Shown: positions 41,721 to 53,400, numbered from the stretch's first letter. The stretch is 64,000 nucleotides of DNA from Gryllotalpicola protaetiae (GCF_003627055.1 NZ_CP032624.1:1488001-1552000), one strand, 5' to 3'. Made by a program: numbers and translations. The notes: generated by a model from the sequence alone, not told the origin.

Positions 41721-44299
41721 CGGATGCCTCCCGCAGGTGCCGTGTGCAGAGTGACCACCATCGTGAGGCCGCCCCCTGGGGTGTCCTCGACGGTGAGCGT
41801 GCCGCCCATGCCCTCGACGAAGCCGCGCGACAGGGCGAGGCCGAGGCCGATTCCGGTCGTGTTGTCGGTGTCGCCCTCGCGCTGGAAGGGCTGGAAGATC
41901 GCGTCCTTGCGCTCGTCCGGAACGCCGGGGCCTGCGTCGACGATGCGCAGCTGCACGTCGTCGCCGAACGCGCTCACCGCGAGCCGTGGCGGGGCGTCAG
42001 GCGCCGTGAAACGCAACGCGTTCGCGAGCAGGTTGACGACGACGCGCTGCAGCAGCACGGGGTCGGCGCTCACCGCCGGCACGGCCTCAGCGACGTCGAG
42101 CACGACCGCGCCTGGCGCGACGCCGAGCTCTTCGAGAGCCGAGGGCAGAACGTCGTCGACGTCGACTGGCTGCAGGTTGACGGCGAGCACACCCGCCTGC
42201 ACGCGGCTCACGTCGAGAAGGTTGGTGACGAGCGCGCCCAGGTTCTCGAGCCCGGTCTGCGCGGTGGCGAGCAGTTCGTCTCTGTCCGATTCGGACAGGC
42301 GGATGCGCGGCGAGCGCAGGCTCGACACGGCGGCTGTCGCCGCGGCGAGCGGCCGGCGCAGGTCGTGACCGACGGCGGCGAGCAGCGCCGAGCGGACCCG
42401 GTCGGTCTCGGCCAGCGGCTTCAGCGCCTCCGCCGTGTCGGCGAGGTCGCGGTGCTCGAGCGCGGCGTCGAGCTGCGTGACGATCGCCGCGAGGATGCGG
42501 CGGTCCGAGCTCTCGAGGGACGGGCCGTAGAGCTCGAGTGTCGCCCGCTCGCCGACCGGCTCGGCCATCGGCGCGGGGCCGCGGCGGTCTCCCTTCACCG
42601 GCTGCTCCGGCGAGTCGACCGACAAGGTGGCAGATGCGACAGGCGGGGTCGCAGACGCGACCGGCGGCCTCCGCGTCGCGCTCACCTCGAAGAGCACCGT
42701 GCCGTCCGACGCGACGAGGCGTGCGGCATCCAGCCCGAACGCCTCGCGCGCCCGCACCACGAGCGCCTCGACAGCGTCGTCACCGCGAATCACGCTTCCG
42801 GCCACCGTCGCGAGCACCTCCGACTCGGCCGCGGACCGCCGCGCCGCGCGCGTGCGCCGCGCCGCCTGGTCGACGAGGAAGCTCACCAGGGCGGCGATGA
42901 CGACGTAGAGCAGCAGTGCCGCGAGGTGCAGCGGCCGTGCGATCGTGATCGTGTAGTACGGCTGCACGAACACGAAGTCGAGCGTCACGCCCGAGAGAAC
43001 CGCGGCGAAGAGCGCGGGCCAGATGCCGCCGATGAGCGCCGCGACGACCGTGATGAGCTGGAACGACAGCACCTCGGCCGTCAGCGCGTCGGGCGAGCGG
43101 AACGACCAGAGGAACCAGGTCAGCAGCGGCCCTGCGAAGAAGGCGAAGACGAAGCCGATCACCAGCCGGCGCCACGACAGCGAGCCGCGCGCCCGCGGCA
43201 GCACAAACGGGTGCGTGCCCGCCGCCGAGTGGGTCACGATGTGCACGTCGATGTCGCCGGACTCGCGGATGACCGTCGCACCGACGCCCTGGCCGGTCAG
43301 GAACGCGGTCAGCCGGGTGCGGCGCGAGACGCCGATCACGAGCTGAGTGGCGTTGGATGCCCGCGCGAAGTCCACCAGCGCGTGCGGCACGTCATCGCCG
43401 ACCACCTGGTGGTACGAGCCGCCGAGCTTGTCGACGAGCGCCTGCTGCGCGGCGAGCGCGCCGGGGTGCGGCTCGCGCAGACCGTCCTGGCTGACGACGT
43501 GCAGAGCGAGCAGCTCGCCGCCGGCCGAACGCGCCGCGATGCGGGCGCCACGGCGCAGCAGCGTCTCACCCTCGGGCCCGCCGGTGAGGGCGACGACGAC
43601 GCGCTCGCGCGCCTCCCACTTGGAGTCGATGCCGTGCTCGGCGCGGTACGCCTGCAGCGCCGTGTCGACCTCGTCGGCCAGCCAGAGCAGCGCGAGCTCG
43701 CGCAGCGCGGTCAGGTTGCCGAGGCGGAAGTAGTTCGACAGCGCCGCGTCGATGCGCGCGGCCGGGTACACCAGGCCCTCGGACAGCCGGTCGCGCAGCG
43801 ACTGCGGCGTCAGGTCGACGACCTCGATCTGGTCGGCGGCGCGCAGCACGGCATCCGGAATGGTCTCGCGCTGCACGACGCCCGTGATCTGCTCCACCAC
43901 GTCGTTCAGCGACTCGATGTGCTGGATGTTCACCGTCGTGAACACCGTGATCCCAGCATCCAGCAGGTCGTCGACGTCCTGCCAGCGCTTCTCGTGCTGT
44001 GTGCCCGGCGCGTTCGTGTGCGCCAGCTCGTCGACGAGTGCGATCTGGGGATGCCGCGCGAGCACGCCGTCGAGGTCGAGCTCGGTGAGCTCGACCCCGC
44101 GGTGGTCGATGGTGCGGCGCGGCACGACCTCGAGCCCTTCGAGCATGCCTGCCGTCGCCGCGCGGTCGTGGGTCTCGACGACCGCGACGACGACATCCTT
44201 GCCCTCGCCCACGAGGCGGCGGCCCTCTTCGAGCATCGTGTAGGTCTTCCCCACACCGGGTGCCGCCCCCAGCAGGACCCGCAGCTTGCCCCGACCCAT
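41717..44299 (-). CDS. kdpD: KdpD sensor histidine kinase
   Basis: 860 aa. The N-terminal KdpD domain has Walker A GAAPGVGKT (residues 11-19), DELAHTNAPG and TVNIQHIESLNDVV. A universal-stress-like domain (LVIGVSRRTRLTAFLTG) follows, then four transmembrane helices (about 370-490), a GAF-like region with a low-complexity insert (PPVASATPPVASATLS), the His-box AVGHDLRRPLAA (about 641) and an HATPase domain with GIGLGLALSRGFVEGMGG. It senses K+ limitation. The ATG at 44299 (AAAGG upstream) is preferred over a GTG 39 nt further up. Confidence 0.95.
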   Translation of the reverse strand: MGRGKLRVLLGAAPGVGKTYTMLEEGRRLVGEGKDVVVAVVETHDRAATAGMLEGLEVVPRRTIDHRGVELTELDLDGVLARHPQIALVDELAHTNAPGTQHEKRWQDVDDLLDAGITVFTTVNIQHIESLNDVVEQITGVVQRETIPDAVLRAADQIEVVDLTPQSLRDRLSEGLVYPAARIDAALSNYFRLGNLTALRELALLWLADEVDTALQAYRAEHGIDSKWEARERVVVALTGGPEGETLLRRGARIAARSAGGELLALHVVSQDGLREPHPGALAAQQALVDKLGGSYHQVVGDDVPHALVDFARASNATQLVIGVSRRTRLTAFLTGQGVGATVIRESGDIDVHIVTHSAAGTHPFVLPRARGSLSWRRLVIGFVFAFFAGPLLTWFLWSFRSPDALTAEVLSFQLITVVAALIGGIWPALFAAVLSGVTLDFVFVQPYYTITIARPLHLAALLLYVVIAALVSFLVDQAARRTRAARRSAAESEVLATVAGSVIRGDDAVEALVVRAREAFGLDAARLVASDGTVLFEVSATRRPPVASATPPVASATLSVDSPEQPVKGDRRGPAPMAEPVGERATLELYGPSLESSDRRILAAIVTQLDAALEHRDLADTAEALKPLAETDRVRSALLAAVGHDLRRPLAAATAAVSSLRSPRIRLSESDRDELLATAQTGLENLGALVTNLLDVSRVQAGVLAVNLQPVDVDDVLPSALEELGVAPGAVVLDVAEAVPAVSADPVLLQRVVVNLLANALRFTAPDAPPRLAVSAFGDDVQLRIVDAGPGVPDERKDAIFQPFQREGDTDNTTGIGLGLALSRGFVEGMGGTLTVEDTPGGGLTMVVTLHTAPAGGIR

Positions 44300-44374
44300 G
44301 CCTCTGCCTTTCTGCGCGCCGGTCCCGGCCCGGTGCACCCGGCACGGCGCCGTACACGCCGCCGCCGCGCCTGG

Positions 44375-45010
44375 CTACTTGTTGCCGTCAGGGTCCATCT
44401 TGGACAGGTCCAGGTTCAGCTGAACCACATTCACATACGACTGGCCGAGGTAGCCGAGATCGCGGCTGTGCGTGTTCCGCTCGACCAGCTTTTGAACGGA
44501 TGCCGCGCTGATGCCGCGCGTCGCGGCGACCTTCGCCACCTGAAGCCGCGCGTAGTCGGTCGAGATGTCGGGGTCGAGGCCGGAGCCGGACGCCGTCAGC
44601 GCGTCGACGGGGATCTGGGACGCCGCGACTCCGTAGGTCTGCTCGATCACCTTCTTGCGCTCGTCGATCGCTTTCACGAGGTCCGGGTTGTTCGGCCCCC
44701 AGTTCGAGCCGAGCGACGCGTTCGCGTCATAGCCGTTCGGCGCGGCATCCGACGTCGCAGCAGACGGGCGCGTCTGGAACCACTGGGTGAGCGGCTTGCC
44801 CTTCGTGTCGGTGAAGGACTGGCCGATCAGGGTCGAGCCCGAACCGGCATCCGTCTGGAACTGCGAGCCGTTCGCCTGGCTGTGGAAGCCGAGCTGTCCG
44901 ATGCCCGTGATGACGAGCGGGTAGGCGATGCCGAGCGCGGCCGTCAGCACGACCATCGCTCGAATCGCGACCCAGTACTGCCGCACTCCTGCGCGGGTGG
45001 TTGCAGGCAT
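44375..45010 (-). CDS. kdpC: KdpC subunit of the K+-transporting ATPase
   Basis: 211-aa single-span subunit that stabilises ATP binding by KdpB. The N-terminal transmembrane helix is AIRAMVVLTAALGIAYPLVI; the extracytoplasmic part contains GSTLIGQSF, WFQTRPSA, SLGSNWGPNNPDLVKAI, IPVDALTASGSGLDPDIS and ISAASVQKLVERNT, all KdpC signatures. Asn/Gly content is normal for the family. It starts 23 nt after kdpB and is followed by kdpD after 75 nt. Confidence 0.97.
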   Translation of the reverse strand: MPATTRAGVRQYWVAIRAMVVLTAALGIAYPLVITGIGQLGFHSQANGSQFQTDAGSGSTLIGQSFTDTKGKPLTQWFQTRPSAATSDAAPNGYDANASLGSNWGPNNPDLVKAIDERKKVIEQTYGVAASQIPVDALTASGSGLDPDISTDYARLQVAKVAATRGISAASVQKLVERNTHSRDLGYLGQSYVNVVQLNLDLSKMDPDGNK

Positions 45011-45033
45011 GGTGATGACTTCTTTCTTCAGTC

Positions 45034-47142
45034 TCAGAAACCCGGGATCAGGCTGACGAGCAGGTCGATCAGCTTGATGCCGATGAACGGGGCGATGATG
45101 CCGCCGACGCCGTAGATGAGCAGGTTGCGGCCGAGCAGCGCCGAGACCAGCGACGGGCGGTAGCGCACGCCGCGCAACGCCAAGGGGATCAGCGCGATGA
45201 TGACCAGCGCGTTGAAGATCACGGCCGAGAGGATCGCGGAGTCCGGCGAGTGCAGCCGCATGATGTTGAGCGCCTGCATGCCGGGGAACGCCGTCACGAA
45301 CATCGCGGGGATGATCGCGAAGTACTTCGCCACGTCGTTCGCGATGGAGAAGGTGGTGAGCGCGCCGCGCGTGATGAGCAGCTGCTTGCCGATCGTCACG
45401 ATGTCGATGAGCTTCGTCGGGTCGGAATCGAGGTCGACCATGTTGCCGGCCTCCTTCGCGGCCGACGTGCCCGTGTTCATCGCGACGCCGACGTCGGCCT
45501 GCGCGAGCGCGGGCGCGTCGTTCGTGCCGTCGCCGGTCATGGCAACGAGGTGGCCGCCCTCCTGCTCACGGCGGATGAGCGCGAGCTTGTCCTCAGGGGT
45601 GGCCTCCGCGAGCACGTCGTCGACGCCGGCTTCTCGGGCGATGACGGCTGCCGTCACCGGGTTGTCGCCCGTCACCATGACGGTGCGGATGCCCATGCGG
45701 CGCAGGTCGGCGAAGCGCTCCTTCAGGCCGGTCTTGACGACGTCCTTCAGGTAGATCGTTCCGAGCAGGCGCGCGCTGCCGTCCGCGGCCTTCGCCGCGA
45801 CTGCGAGCGGCGTGCCGCCGAGCCCGGAGACGTGCGCCACCTGCGACTCGAGGTCGGCTCTCGCCTCGGCGAACTCCGCCCCGGTCGACGACTCGGCGAC
45901 CCACGCGAGCACCGCGCTCGGCGCTCCTTTGCGCACCTGGCTGCCGTCGGGGTAGTCGACGCCCGACATGCGCGTCTGCGCGGTGAACGGCACGACCTCG
46001 CCGTCGACTCGACCCAGCTGGGCGTGGCCGAGGGACTGCGCGAGAGCGACGACCGACTGGCCCTCAGGGGTCGGGTCGGCGATCGACGCGTGGGCAGCCG
46101 CCTCGATGAGCTCGTCACCGTCTGAGCCGGTGACTGCGCGGAACTCCGCCGCCTGCCGGTTGCCGTAGGTGATCGTGCCGGTCTTGTCGAGCAGCAGCGT
46201 GCTGACGTCGCCCGCGGCCTCGACGGCGCGGCCCGACATGGCGAGCACGTTGTGCTGCACGAGGCGGTCCATGCCGGCGATGCCGATGGCCGACAGCAGC
46301 GCGCCGATCGTCGTCGGGATCAGGCAGACGAGGAGGGCGACGAGCACTGTCACGGTCGGCGCGGCGTGGGCGAAGCCGGCCGTCGGGCCGAGCGCGAGCA
46401 CGACCACCACGAAGATGATCGTGAGGCTCGCGAGCAGGATGTTGAGCGCGATCTCGTTCGGTGTCTTCTGCCGCGCGGCACCCTCGACGAGCGCGATCAT
46501 GCGGTCGACGAAGGTCTCGCCGGGCTTCGACGTGATCTTCACGACGATGCGGTCAGACAGCACGCGGGTGCCTCCGGTGACGGCGCTGCGATCGCCGCCC
46601 GACTCGCGCACGACGGGGGCGGATTCCCCGGTGATCGCCGACTCGTCCACCGAGGCGATGCCCCAGACGATGTCACCGTCGCCGGGGATCAGCTCGCCGG
46701 CGGTCACGACGACCACGTCGTTCAGCCCGAGGTCGGCGGAGGCGACGGATTCCTGCCGTGCCTGCTCGGCCGAGGCATCCGTCTTCTCGTCATAGCCCAG
46801 CACGCGGTTCGCGAGCGTCATCGTGCGGGTCTTACGCAGCGTCGCCGCCTGCGCCTTGCCGCGGCCTTCTGCCACGGCCTCTGCGAGGGTCGCGAACAGC
46901 ACGGTCAGCCACAGCCAGACGGTGATCCACCAGGTGAAGGCCGACGGCTGGAAGATGGCCAGCAGCGTGGTGAGCGCGGCGCCGACCTCGACGATGAACA
47001 TGACCGGGTTGTGCCACATGTCGCGGGGGTTCAGCTTGCGGAACGACTCGGGCAGGCTCGTCCAGAGCTGCCGGGGCGTGAAGGCGCCCGCCTGGGCGCG
47101 GTGGGGAGCCGACGACGTGGGTCGATCGGTAACGGCGGTCAT
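45034..47142 (-). CDS. kdpB: KdpB, catalytic P-type ATPase subunit
   Basis: 702-aa P-type ATPase that energises K+ import through KdpA. The phosphorylation motif [14 protein letters not shown] lies near residue 318. The TGES-type actuator loop is [14 protein letters not shown], and the hinge motif is [18 protein letters not shown]. KdpB features include [15 protein letters not shown] and [14 protein letters not shown]. The ATG at 47142 shares one base with the kdpA stop (TGATG), so the subunits are translationally coupled. Confidence 0.98.
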   Translation of the reverse strand: MTAVTDRPTSSAPHRAQAGAFTPRQLWTSLPESFRKLNPRDMWHNPVMFIVEVGAALTTLLAIFQPSAFTWWITVWLWLTVLFATLAEAVAEGRGKAQAATLRKTRTMTLANRVLGYDEKTDASAEQARQESVASADLGLNDVVVVTAGELIPGDGDIVWGIASVDESAITGESAPVVRESGGDRSAVTGGTRVLSDRIVVKITSKPGETFVDRMIALVEGAARQKTPNEIALNILLASLTIIFVVVVLALGPTAGFAHAAPTVTVLVALLVCLIPTTIGALLSAIGIAGMDRLVQHNVLAMSGRAVEAAGDVSTLLLDKTGTITYGNRQAAEFRAVTGSDGDELIEAAAHASIADPTPEGQSVVALAQSLGHAQLGRVDGEVVPFTAQTRMSGVDYPDGSQVRKGAPSAVLAWVAESSTGAEFAEARADLESQVAHVSGLGGTPLAVAAKAADGSARLLGTIYLKDVVKTGLKERFADLRRMGIRTVMVTGDNPVTAAVIAREAGVDDVLAEATPEDKLALIRREQEGGHLVAMTGDGTNDAPALAQADVGVAMNTGTSAAKEAGNMVDLDSDPTKLIDIVTIGKQLLITRGALTTFSIANDVAKYFAIIPAMFVTAFPGMQALNIMRLHSPDSAILSAVIFNALVIIALIPLALRGVRYRPSLVSALLGRNLLIYGVGGIIAPFIGIKLIDLLVSLIPGF

Positions 47143-48818
47143 CAGTGCAGTCCTTCTGCGATGGGCCCGAGCGCGAGCACGGGGAAGTAGGTGAGTGCCG
47201 ACACGAGCAGGACCGTGCCGACGAGCAGCCCGACGAACTGGGGGCGGTGGGTCGGCAGGGTGCCGGCGGTGACAGGCACCTTGTCCTGAGCGGCGAGCGA
47301 CCCGGCGAGCGCCAGCACGAACGCGATCGGCAGCAGGCGGCCGAGGAACATCGCCGCGCCGAGCGAGGCGTTCAGCCAGGGCGTGTTCGCGGTGATGCCG
47401 GCGAAGGCGGAGCCGTTGTTGTTCGCGGCCGAGGTGAACGCGTAGAGCACCTCGCTGAAGCCGTGCTGGCCGGGGTTCCAGATGCTCGTGTGCGTGAGGT
47501 CGTGCAGCACGGGCGGGATCGCGAAGCTCAGGCCGACGCCGATGAGCACGAGGGTCGGGGTGGTCAGGAAGTAGAGGCTCGCGAGCTTGATCTCGCGGGC
47601 GCCGATCTTCTTGCCGAGGTACTCGGGCGTGCGGCCGATCATCAGACCGGCGAGGAACACCGCGACGATGGCCATGACGAGCATGCCGTAGAGGCCGGTG
47701 CCGACGCCGCCCGGCGAGACCTCGCCGAGCATCATGTTGATCAGCATCATCATGCCGCCGAAGCTCGTCATGCTGTCGTGCATCGACGCGACCGCGCCGG
47801 TCGAGGTGCTCGTGCCCGTCGTGTCGAAGATCAGCGAGCCGATGATGCCGAGGCGCTGCTCCTTGCCCTCCATCGCGCCGCCCGCCGCGGCGATCGCGCT
47901 GTCGCCGCCGCCGTGCAGCTCGAAGAGCGTGCCCGCGATGAGGGATGCCGTGAACAGCACGCCCATCGCCGCGAGGATCGCGTAGCCCTGGCGGTTGTCG
48001 CCGACCATGCGACCGAAGGTGCGCGGCAGCGCGAACGGGATGAGGAGCATGAGGAACGTCTCGAAGAGGTTCGTCCAGGCCGTCGGGTTCTCGAACGGGT
48101 GCGCCGAGTTCATATTGAAGAAGCCGCCGCCGTTGGTGCCGAGCTCTTTGATGGCCTCCTGCGAGGCGGTCGGGCCGCCCGGCAGGTTCTGCACGCCGCC
48201 CGCGATCGTGTGCACAGCAGTGACCGGATTGAAGTTCTGGATGACGCCGCCCGCGATGAGCACCACGGCGCTGATGACGGCGATCGGCACGAGAATCCGC
48301 ACGGTCGCGCGGGTCAGATCCACCCAGAAGTTGCCGATCGTGCCGCTCTTGCGCAGCGCGAAGCCGCGCACGATGGCGACCGCGACCGCGATGCCCACGG
48401 CGCCCGATACGAAGTTCTGCACCGCGAGGCCGGCCATCTGAACCGTGTAGCCCATGGTGAGCTCCGGCGAGTACGACTGCCAGTTGGTGTTCGCCATGAA
48501 CGAGATCGCGGTGTTGAACGCGAGGCCGGGCGCGACGTTCGGCAGGCCGAGCGAGTACGGCAGCCACTCCTGCAGCCGCTGCAGGAGGTAGACGAAGAAC
48601 ACGCCGACGACCGAGAACGCGAGGACGGCGCGCAGGTACTGCGGCCAGCTCTGCTCGGCGCCGGCCTTCACGCCGATGAGACGGTAGAAGCCGCGCTCGA
48701 CCCCGAGGTCGCGCCGTGTGGTGAAGGTGTTCGCCATGTAGTCGCCGAGCGGGCGGTAGCAGAGCCCGAGCACGACGGCGAGGGTCGCGAACTGTGCGAG
48801 GAAGAGCCAGGCGTCCAC
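47142..48818 (-). CDS. kdpA: KdpA, K+-translocating subunit
   Basis: 558-aa integral membrane subunit related to Trk/Ktr channels, with ten transmembrane helices and four selectivity-filter repeats. Visible filter regions include [52 protein letters not shown] and [13 protein letters not shown]. The GTG start at 48818 directly follows the kdpF stop with no spacer (TAG-GTG). Length and motifs are normal. Confidence 0.98.
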   Translation of the reverse strand: MDAWLFLAQFATLAVVLGLCYRPLGDYMANTFTTRRDLGVERGFYRLIGVKAGAEQSWPQYLRAVLAFSVVGVFFVYLLQRLQEWLPYSLGLPNVAPGLAFNTAISFMANTNWQSYSPELTMGYTVQMAGLAVQNFVSGAVGIAVAVAIVRGFALRKSGTIGNFWVDLTRATVRILVPIAVISAVVLIAGGVIQNFNPVTAVHTIAGGVQNLPGGPTASQEAIKELGTNGGGFFNMNSAHPFENPTAWTNLFETFLMLLIPFALPRTFGRMVGDNRQGYAILAAMGVLFTASLIAGTLFELHGGGDSAIAAAGGAMEGKEQRLGIIGSLIFDTTGTSTSTGAVASMHDSMTSFGGMMMLINMMLGEVSPGGVGTGLYGMLVMAIVAVFLAGLMIGRTPEYLGKKIGAREIKLASLYFLTTPTLVLIGVGLSFAIPPVLHDLTHTSIWNPGQHGFSEVLYAFTSAANNNGSAFAGITANTPWLNASLGAAMFLGRLLPIAFVLALAGSLAAQDKVPVTAGTLPTHRPQFVGLLVGTVLLVSALTYFPVLALGPIAEGLH

Positions 48819-48908
48819 CTAGAACTTCTCCGGCTTCAGCAGGGCGTACACGAGGTACGCGAGAGCGGCGAGAGCAAGGGCTGCCGCGAGGATGTCGAAG
48901 AAGATCAC
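48819..48908 (-). CDS. kdpF: KdpF, small membrane subunit
   Basis: 29-aa single-span peptide with the KdpF hallmark [12 protein letters not shown] at its end and an otherwise hydrophobic [17 protein letters not shown] helix. KdpF stabilises the KdpABC complex in Escherichia coli. GTG start at 48908; its stop abuts the kdpA start. Too short to appear among ordinary ORFs. Confidence 0.92.
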   Translation of the reverse strand: MIFFDILAAALALAALAYLVYALLKPEKF

Positions 48909-48985
48909 AGCTTCTCGACCCCCTTGGCGGCGAGCGCCACCACGACGGCCAGGGCGATGACGCCCAGAATCCACAGAATGTCCAC
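48905..48985 (-). CDS. Possible 26-aa membrane peptide preceding kdpF
   Basis: A GTG at 48985 opens a reading frame for [20 protein letters not shown] followed by KGVEKL and TGA. The product is one hydrophobic helix with a basic C-terminus. Its TGA overlaps the kdpF GTG by 4 nt (GTGA), as in the other coupled kdp junctions. No ribosome binding site stands out. It could be a real small Kdp subunit or regulator, a duplicated KdpF-like peptide, or chance. Confidence 0.5.
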   Translation of the reverse strand: MDILWILGVIALAVVVALAAKGVEKL

Positions 48986-49097
48986 GAGGGACGAGTGAAG
49001 ACCCGTATGCGCACCGTCAGGGCGCCCCTAACAGAACCCGTGCGCCCGTCGGTTTTTCCCTAACGGATTCCTCACGCACTGCGGCAGTATCGAATCG
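48986..49097. promoter_or_regulatory. Divergent control region of kdp and the SLC13-type permease
   Basis: The region contains two direct CCCTAAC copies (49026-49032 and 49058-49064) 32 bp apart, which could be KdpE half-sites by position. No clear -10/-35 pair was recognised for kdp. On the plus side a TATCGA stretch lies just before the permease GTG at 49098, but its spacing is too short to call a promoter. Confidence 0.35.
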
Positions 49098-50387
49098 GTG
49101 AACCCGCACATCGTGATCACGTTGGCGACCATCGTGCTCGCGATGGTGCTCTTCGTCTGGAACCGCGCGCCCGCGGTCATCGTCGCCGTCGGCACCGCCC
49201 TCGCGCTGTATCTCACGGGCGTGCTCACCCTGCGCGAGACGCTGAGCGGGTTCGGCGATCCGGTCGTCATCCTGCTCGTCGCGCTCTTCTCGATCGCGGT
49301 CGCTCTCGAGGAATCCGGCGTGGCCGCGTGGGCGGGGCAGCTGCTGCTGCGGCACACGGGCGGCAACGCGACCTGGCGACTCGTCGCGATCATGGGCCTC
49401 GCCGCGGTGTTCAGCCCGCTGATGGGCATGAACGGCGCCGTCGTCGCCATGGTGCCGATCGTCGCCGCGATCGCGGTGCACACGGTCACCGCGCCGTCGA
49501 AGCTGATGATCCCGCTCGCCTTCGCCTGTACGGCCGGCGCGAACCTGAGCCTGCTCGGCAGCCCTGTCAACGTGGTGGCGGCAGAGAGGATCGACCTGGC
49601 CGGTGCAGGGCCGTTCGGATTCTTCGCCTGGGCTCTCGTCGGCATCCCGCAGGTCATCGGCACGATCGTCATCGTGGTGCTGCTCGGCGACCGGCTGCTG
49701 CCGACGCGTCGGCCGCTCGCGGTGGACATCCCGACGACGACGGCCAGCTTCGAGGCGGTGGCGCCGGCGGCATCCGAGGTCCCTGTCGCCCGGCTCGGGG
49801 TGCGCGCGTACCTCTCGCTCGCCGTGCTCGCCCTGCTCATCGGGCTGCTCGCGTTCAACGTCGTGCCGCCCGCGATCGCCGCCGCGAGCTGCGCGGTGCT
49901 CATGGTGCTGCTGCGTGTGGTCAGCGTGCCGGTGCTCGCACGCAGCGTCGACTGGAGCACCTGCATCCTGATCGGGGCGATGATCGCCCCGGCCGTCGCC
50001 ATGTCGAAGACCGGGGCGGCGAGCCTGCTCGGCGATCGGGTCGTGGACGGCATCGGCGGCCTCGGTCCATACGCCGTGTTCATCGGGCTGTTCCTCGTCA
50101 CCGCAGTGCTGAGCCAGTTCATCTCGAACACGTCGTCGGCGCTCGTGATGCTGCCGATCGCCGTGGCGACCGCCGGCGATCTGCACGTGGCGGCGCTGCC
50201 GATGATCCTGGGCGTGGCACTCGGGGCGAGCACCTCGTTCGTCGTGCCGGTCGCGAACGCCGTGACGCTGTCGGTGTACGCGCCGGGCGGGTACCACTTC
50301 GGGGATTTCTGGCGCCTCGGGTCGGTCGTCTCCGCCTGGGCCTTCGTCGTGGCCGTCGTCGTCGTTCCGATCGCGTGGCCGTTCTAG
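49098..50387 (+). CDS. SLC13/DASS-type anion permease
   Basis: 429-aa transporter of the ion-transporter superfamily (citrate/sulfate/arsenite permeases). About 11-12 hydrophobic helices are present. The two hairpin-loop motifs are visible: the first in FACTAGANLSLLGSPVNVVA, the second in FISNTSSALVMLPIAVATA. Their SPVN and SNTSS signatures match the SNT-type motifs of DASS carriers. Dicarboxylate or sulfate is likely, but the exact anion is undetermined. GTG start at 49098; divergent from kdp. Confidence 0.85.
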   Translation: MNPHIVITLATIVLAMVLFVWNRAPAVIVAVGTALALYLTGVLTLRETLSGFGDPVVILLVALFSIAVALEESGVAAWAGQLLLRHTGGNATWRLVAIMGLAAVFSPLMGMNGAVVAMVPIVAAIAVHTVTAPSKLMIPLAFACTAGANLSLLGSPVNVVAAERIDLAGAGPFGFFAWALVGIPQVIGTIVIVVLLGDRLLPTRRPLAVDIPTTTASFEAVAPAASEVPVARLGVRAYLSLAVLALLIGLLAFNVVPPAIAAASCAVLMVLLRVVSVPVLARSVDWSTCILIGAMIAPAVAMSKTGAASLLGDRVVDGIGGLGPYAVFIGLFLVTAVLSQFISNTSSALVMLPIAVATAGDLHVAALPMILGVALGASTSFVVPVANAVTLSVYAPGGYHFGDFWRLGSVVSAWAFVVAVVVVPIAWPF

Positions 50388-50425
50388 TCCGTAACCGGCG
50401 CAAAAGCCGTCTCCCCGCGGCGAGG

Positions 50426-53400
50426 CTACGCGCGCTCCGACGCGAGCTCGAAGGCACGCCACATCGAGGCGTACGAACCATCGGCGGCGAGCAGTTCGTC
50501 GTGCGAGCCGACCTCGAGAACACCCCCGCCGCCGAGCACGACGATGCGGTCGGCCGTGCGCGCCGTCTGCAGACGGTGCGCGATCAGCACGGTGGTGCGG
50601 CCGGAGGCGACACGCTCCATCGCGGCGGTCACGCGCGCCTCGGCCGCGAGGTCGAGGTTCGACGTGGCCTCGTCGAGCAGCAGGATCGCCGGGTCGACGA
50701 GCTGCGCCCGCGCGAGCGCGATCAGCTGCCGCTGACCGGCCGACAGCGAGCGGCCGCGCTCCGTGATCTCCTGCAGGTAGCCGTTCGGCAGCGCCGCGAT
50801 GAAGTCGTGCGCGCCGACGGCGCGGGCGGCGGCCTCGACCGCGGCATCCGTCGCCTCTGGCCTGCCGTACGCGATGTTGTCACGCACCGTGCCGGTGAAC
50901 AGGAACGCCTCTTGCGGGACGTAGCCGAGCTGCGCGCGGTAGGCGCCGAGCGCGAGCGAGCGCACGTCGTGACCGTCGACACGCACCGTGCCGCGGTCGA
51001 CGTCGTAGAAACGCGCGAGCAGCTTCATCACCGTCGACTTGCCCGCGCCGGTCTCGCCGACGAGCGCCACCGTCTCGCCCGCAGCGATATCGAGCGACAC
51101 CCCGCGCAATGCCTCTGGGGGCTTCGAGACGGATGCCTCGACCGGCGTCGCCAGTCGGGCGTCCTGCGGCCCGCGCTCCTGCACGCCGGGCCGCGCGGTC
51201 ACGGCGGGGTAGGCGAAGTGCACGTCCTCCAGCGTGAGCGTGCCCGACAGTCGGCCGGGCGAGACGGGGGACTGCGCCTCAGGCGTCAGCGAGTCGAGTG
51301 CCATCAGCCCGGCGATGCGGCGCACCGACACGGTCGTCTGCTGCCAGGCGTCGAACACCTGCGACAGCTGCTGGATCGGCGAGAAGAACATGTCGACGTA
51401 CAGCAGGAACGCGATCAGCGCACCGGTCGTGAAGTGGCCGTTCACGATGAGCCACGCGCCGAGCCCCAGCACGATCGCGTCGGCGACCGACGACAGGAAC
51501 TGCACGAACGGGAAGTACGTCGCGACGAGCTTCTGAGCGGCGACGCGCGCCTCGAGGTACGAGCCGCCGAGGCGGTGGAAGTGCGCCTTGGTCGCACCCT
51601 CGTGCACGAACGCCTGGGCCTCGTGCACGCCCGACAGGCTCTCTTGGAAGTCGGCGTTCACGATCGCGATGCGGTCGCGCGCCTGCTCGTAGAGCACCGC
51701 GGCACGCCGCCGGAAGATCACCGTGGCGATCGCGAGCGGGATGATCACGACGAGCACCGCGCCACCCAGCAGCGGGTTCACGATCAGGATCGCGACGCCG
51801 ACGCCCACGAACGTCACGAACGCGACCAGCGCGGCGAGCAGCCCGTTCTCGACTAGCTGTTCGAACTGGTCGATGTCGGTCGTCATGCGCGTCATGATGC
51901 GGCCGGCCATCTCGCGCTCGTAGTAGTCGAGCGACAGCCGCTGCAGCTGCGCGAACACCCGCACGCGCAAGCTCAGCATCACGCGCTGCGCGGTGCGGCC
52001 CATCACGAAGGTCTCGGCGATCTGGTCGAAGAGATCCACAAGGGTGACGAGCAAGAACAGGGCGGATGCCGCGAGGATCGCCGCCGTCGAACCGGTGACC
52101 ACGCCCTGGTCGATGCCGTTCTTCACCAGCACCGGGCCGAGCAGGCCGGCGACGGCGTCGACCACGACGAACAGCAGGCCGAACAGCAGCGGCCATTTGT
52201 AGTCGGCGAGCAGCGAGCGCAGCGAGAAGTGCGGCCGGTGGGCGCCCTCGCGGTCGATGTCGACCTCGGGGAAGTCCTTCACGGGCGGCAGCTTCTCGAC
52301 GCGGGCGATCAGCTCGGGGGTCGCGGCGAGCGCGCGGCGCACCATGCCGCCGCCACCGGTGCCGCCGAGGCCCGGCCCGAGGCTCGGAGCGGCGGGCACG
52401 GCGCTGCGGGCGCCGTAGGTCGAGGCATCCGCCGCCTCAGGTCGCCGCCACGCGCCCGACGTGACCTTTCCGTACGCGGCGACAGAGTCGATGTCGCCGG
52501 TGGCGGCCGCGCTGCCGGCGGCCGTCTCGCCGTCCTCCATGCCGGAGAGCAGCACCCGGTAGGCGGCATTGCGCGCCATCAGCTCGTCGTGCGTGCCCTC
52601 GTCGACGACCCGCCCGCCGTCGACCAGCACAACCCGGTCGGCGAGGTGCAGCGTCGACTGGCGGTGCGCGATCAGCACGACGGTGCGATCGGCCAGGACC
52701 TCGCGCAGGCCGTCGTGGATGGCCTCCTCGGTGCGCGCGTCGATCGCACTGGTGGCATCGTCGAGGATCAGGATGCGCGGGTCCGCGAGGATCGCCCGGG
52801 CAAGCGCCACGCGCTGCCGCTGGCCGCCCGAGAGCGACAGCCCGCGCTCGCCGACGACGGTGTCGTAGCCGCGCGGCAGGGCGGCGATGAACCCGTCGGC
52901 CTGCGCTATCCGCGCGGCGCGCTCGATCTCTGCGTCGGATGCCTCGGGCCGGCCGTACGCGATGTTGGAGCGCACCGAGTCGCTGAACAGGAAGCTCTCT
53001 TCGAAGACGACGCCGATCTGCGACCGCAGGGAGTGCAGGGTGAGCCGCCGCACGTCGATGCCGTCGACGCGCACGGCGCCTCGCGCGGGGTCATAGAACC
53101 GCGGGATCAGCATCGCGGCCGTCGACTTGCCGGAGCCGCTTGCGCCGACCAGCGCGACCCGCTCGCCCGCGGCGACCCGCAGCGAGAACCCGGTGAGCGT
53201 GCTGTGCTCGTCAGAGCGGCGCCGCGCGTCATCGCCGTAAGCGAAGTGCACGTCGTCGAATTCGACCGCGCCGTGCGCGATGCTGGACGACACAGTCGCG
53301 CCGCGCGCCGTGTCGGTTGCCGCGGCCGCGCCGCGCTCCGGCGCCGCGAGCACCACCGCATCCGGCGCATCCGCGATCGCGGGCGGCGTGTCCAGCAGCT

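Noticed and set aside
45034-49014. A kdpB frame extended to 1326 codons across kdpA and kdpF
   Set aside because: The extra N-terminus is a +1/-1 shadow of kdpA; KdpB proper begins at 47142 with a TGATG junction.
49026-49064. Two CCCTAAC copies as a KdpE operator
   Set aside because: Position is suggestive, but the sequence does not resemble the known AT-rich enterobacterial KdpE site and two 7-mers are too little evidence for a firm call.
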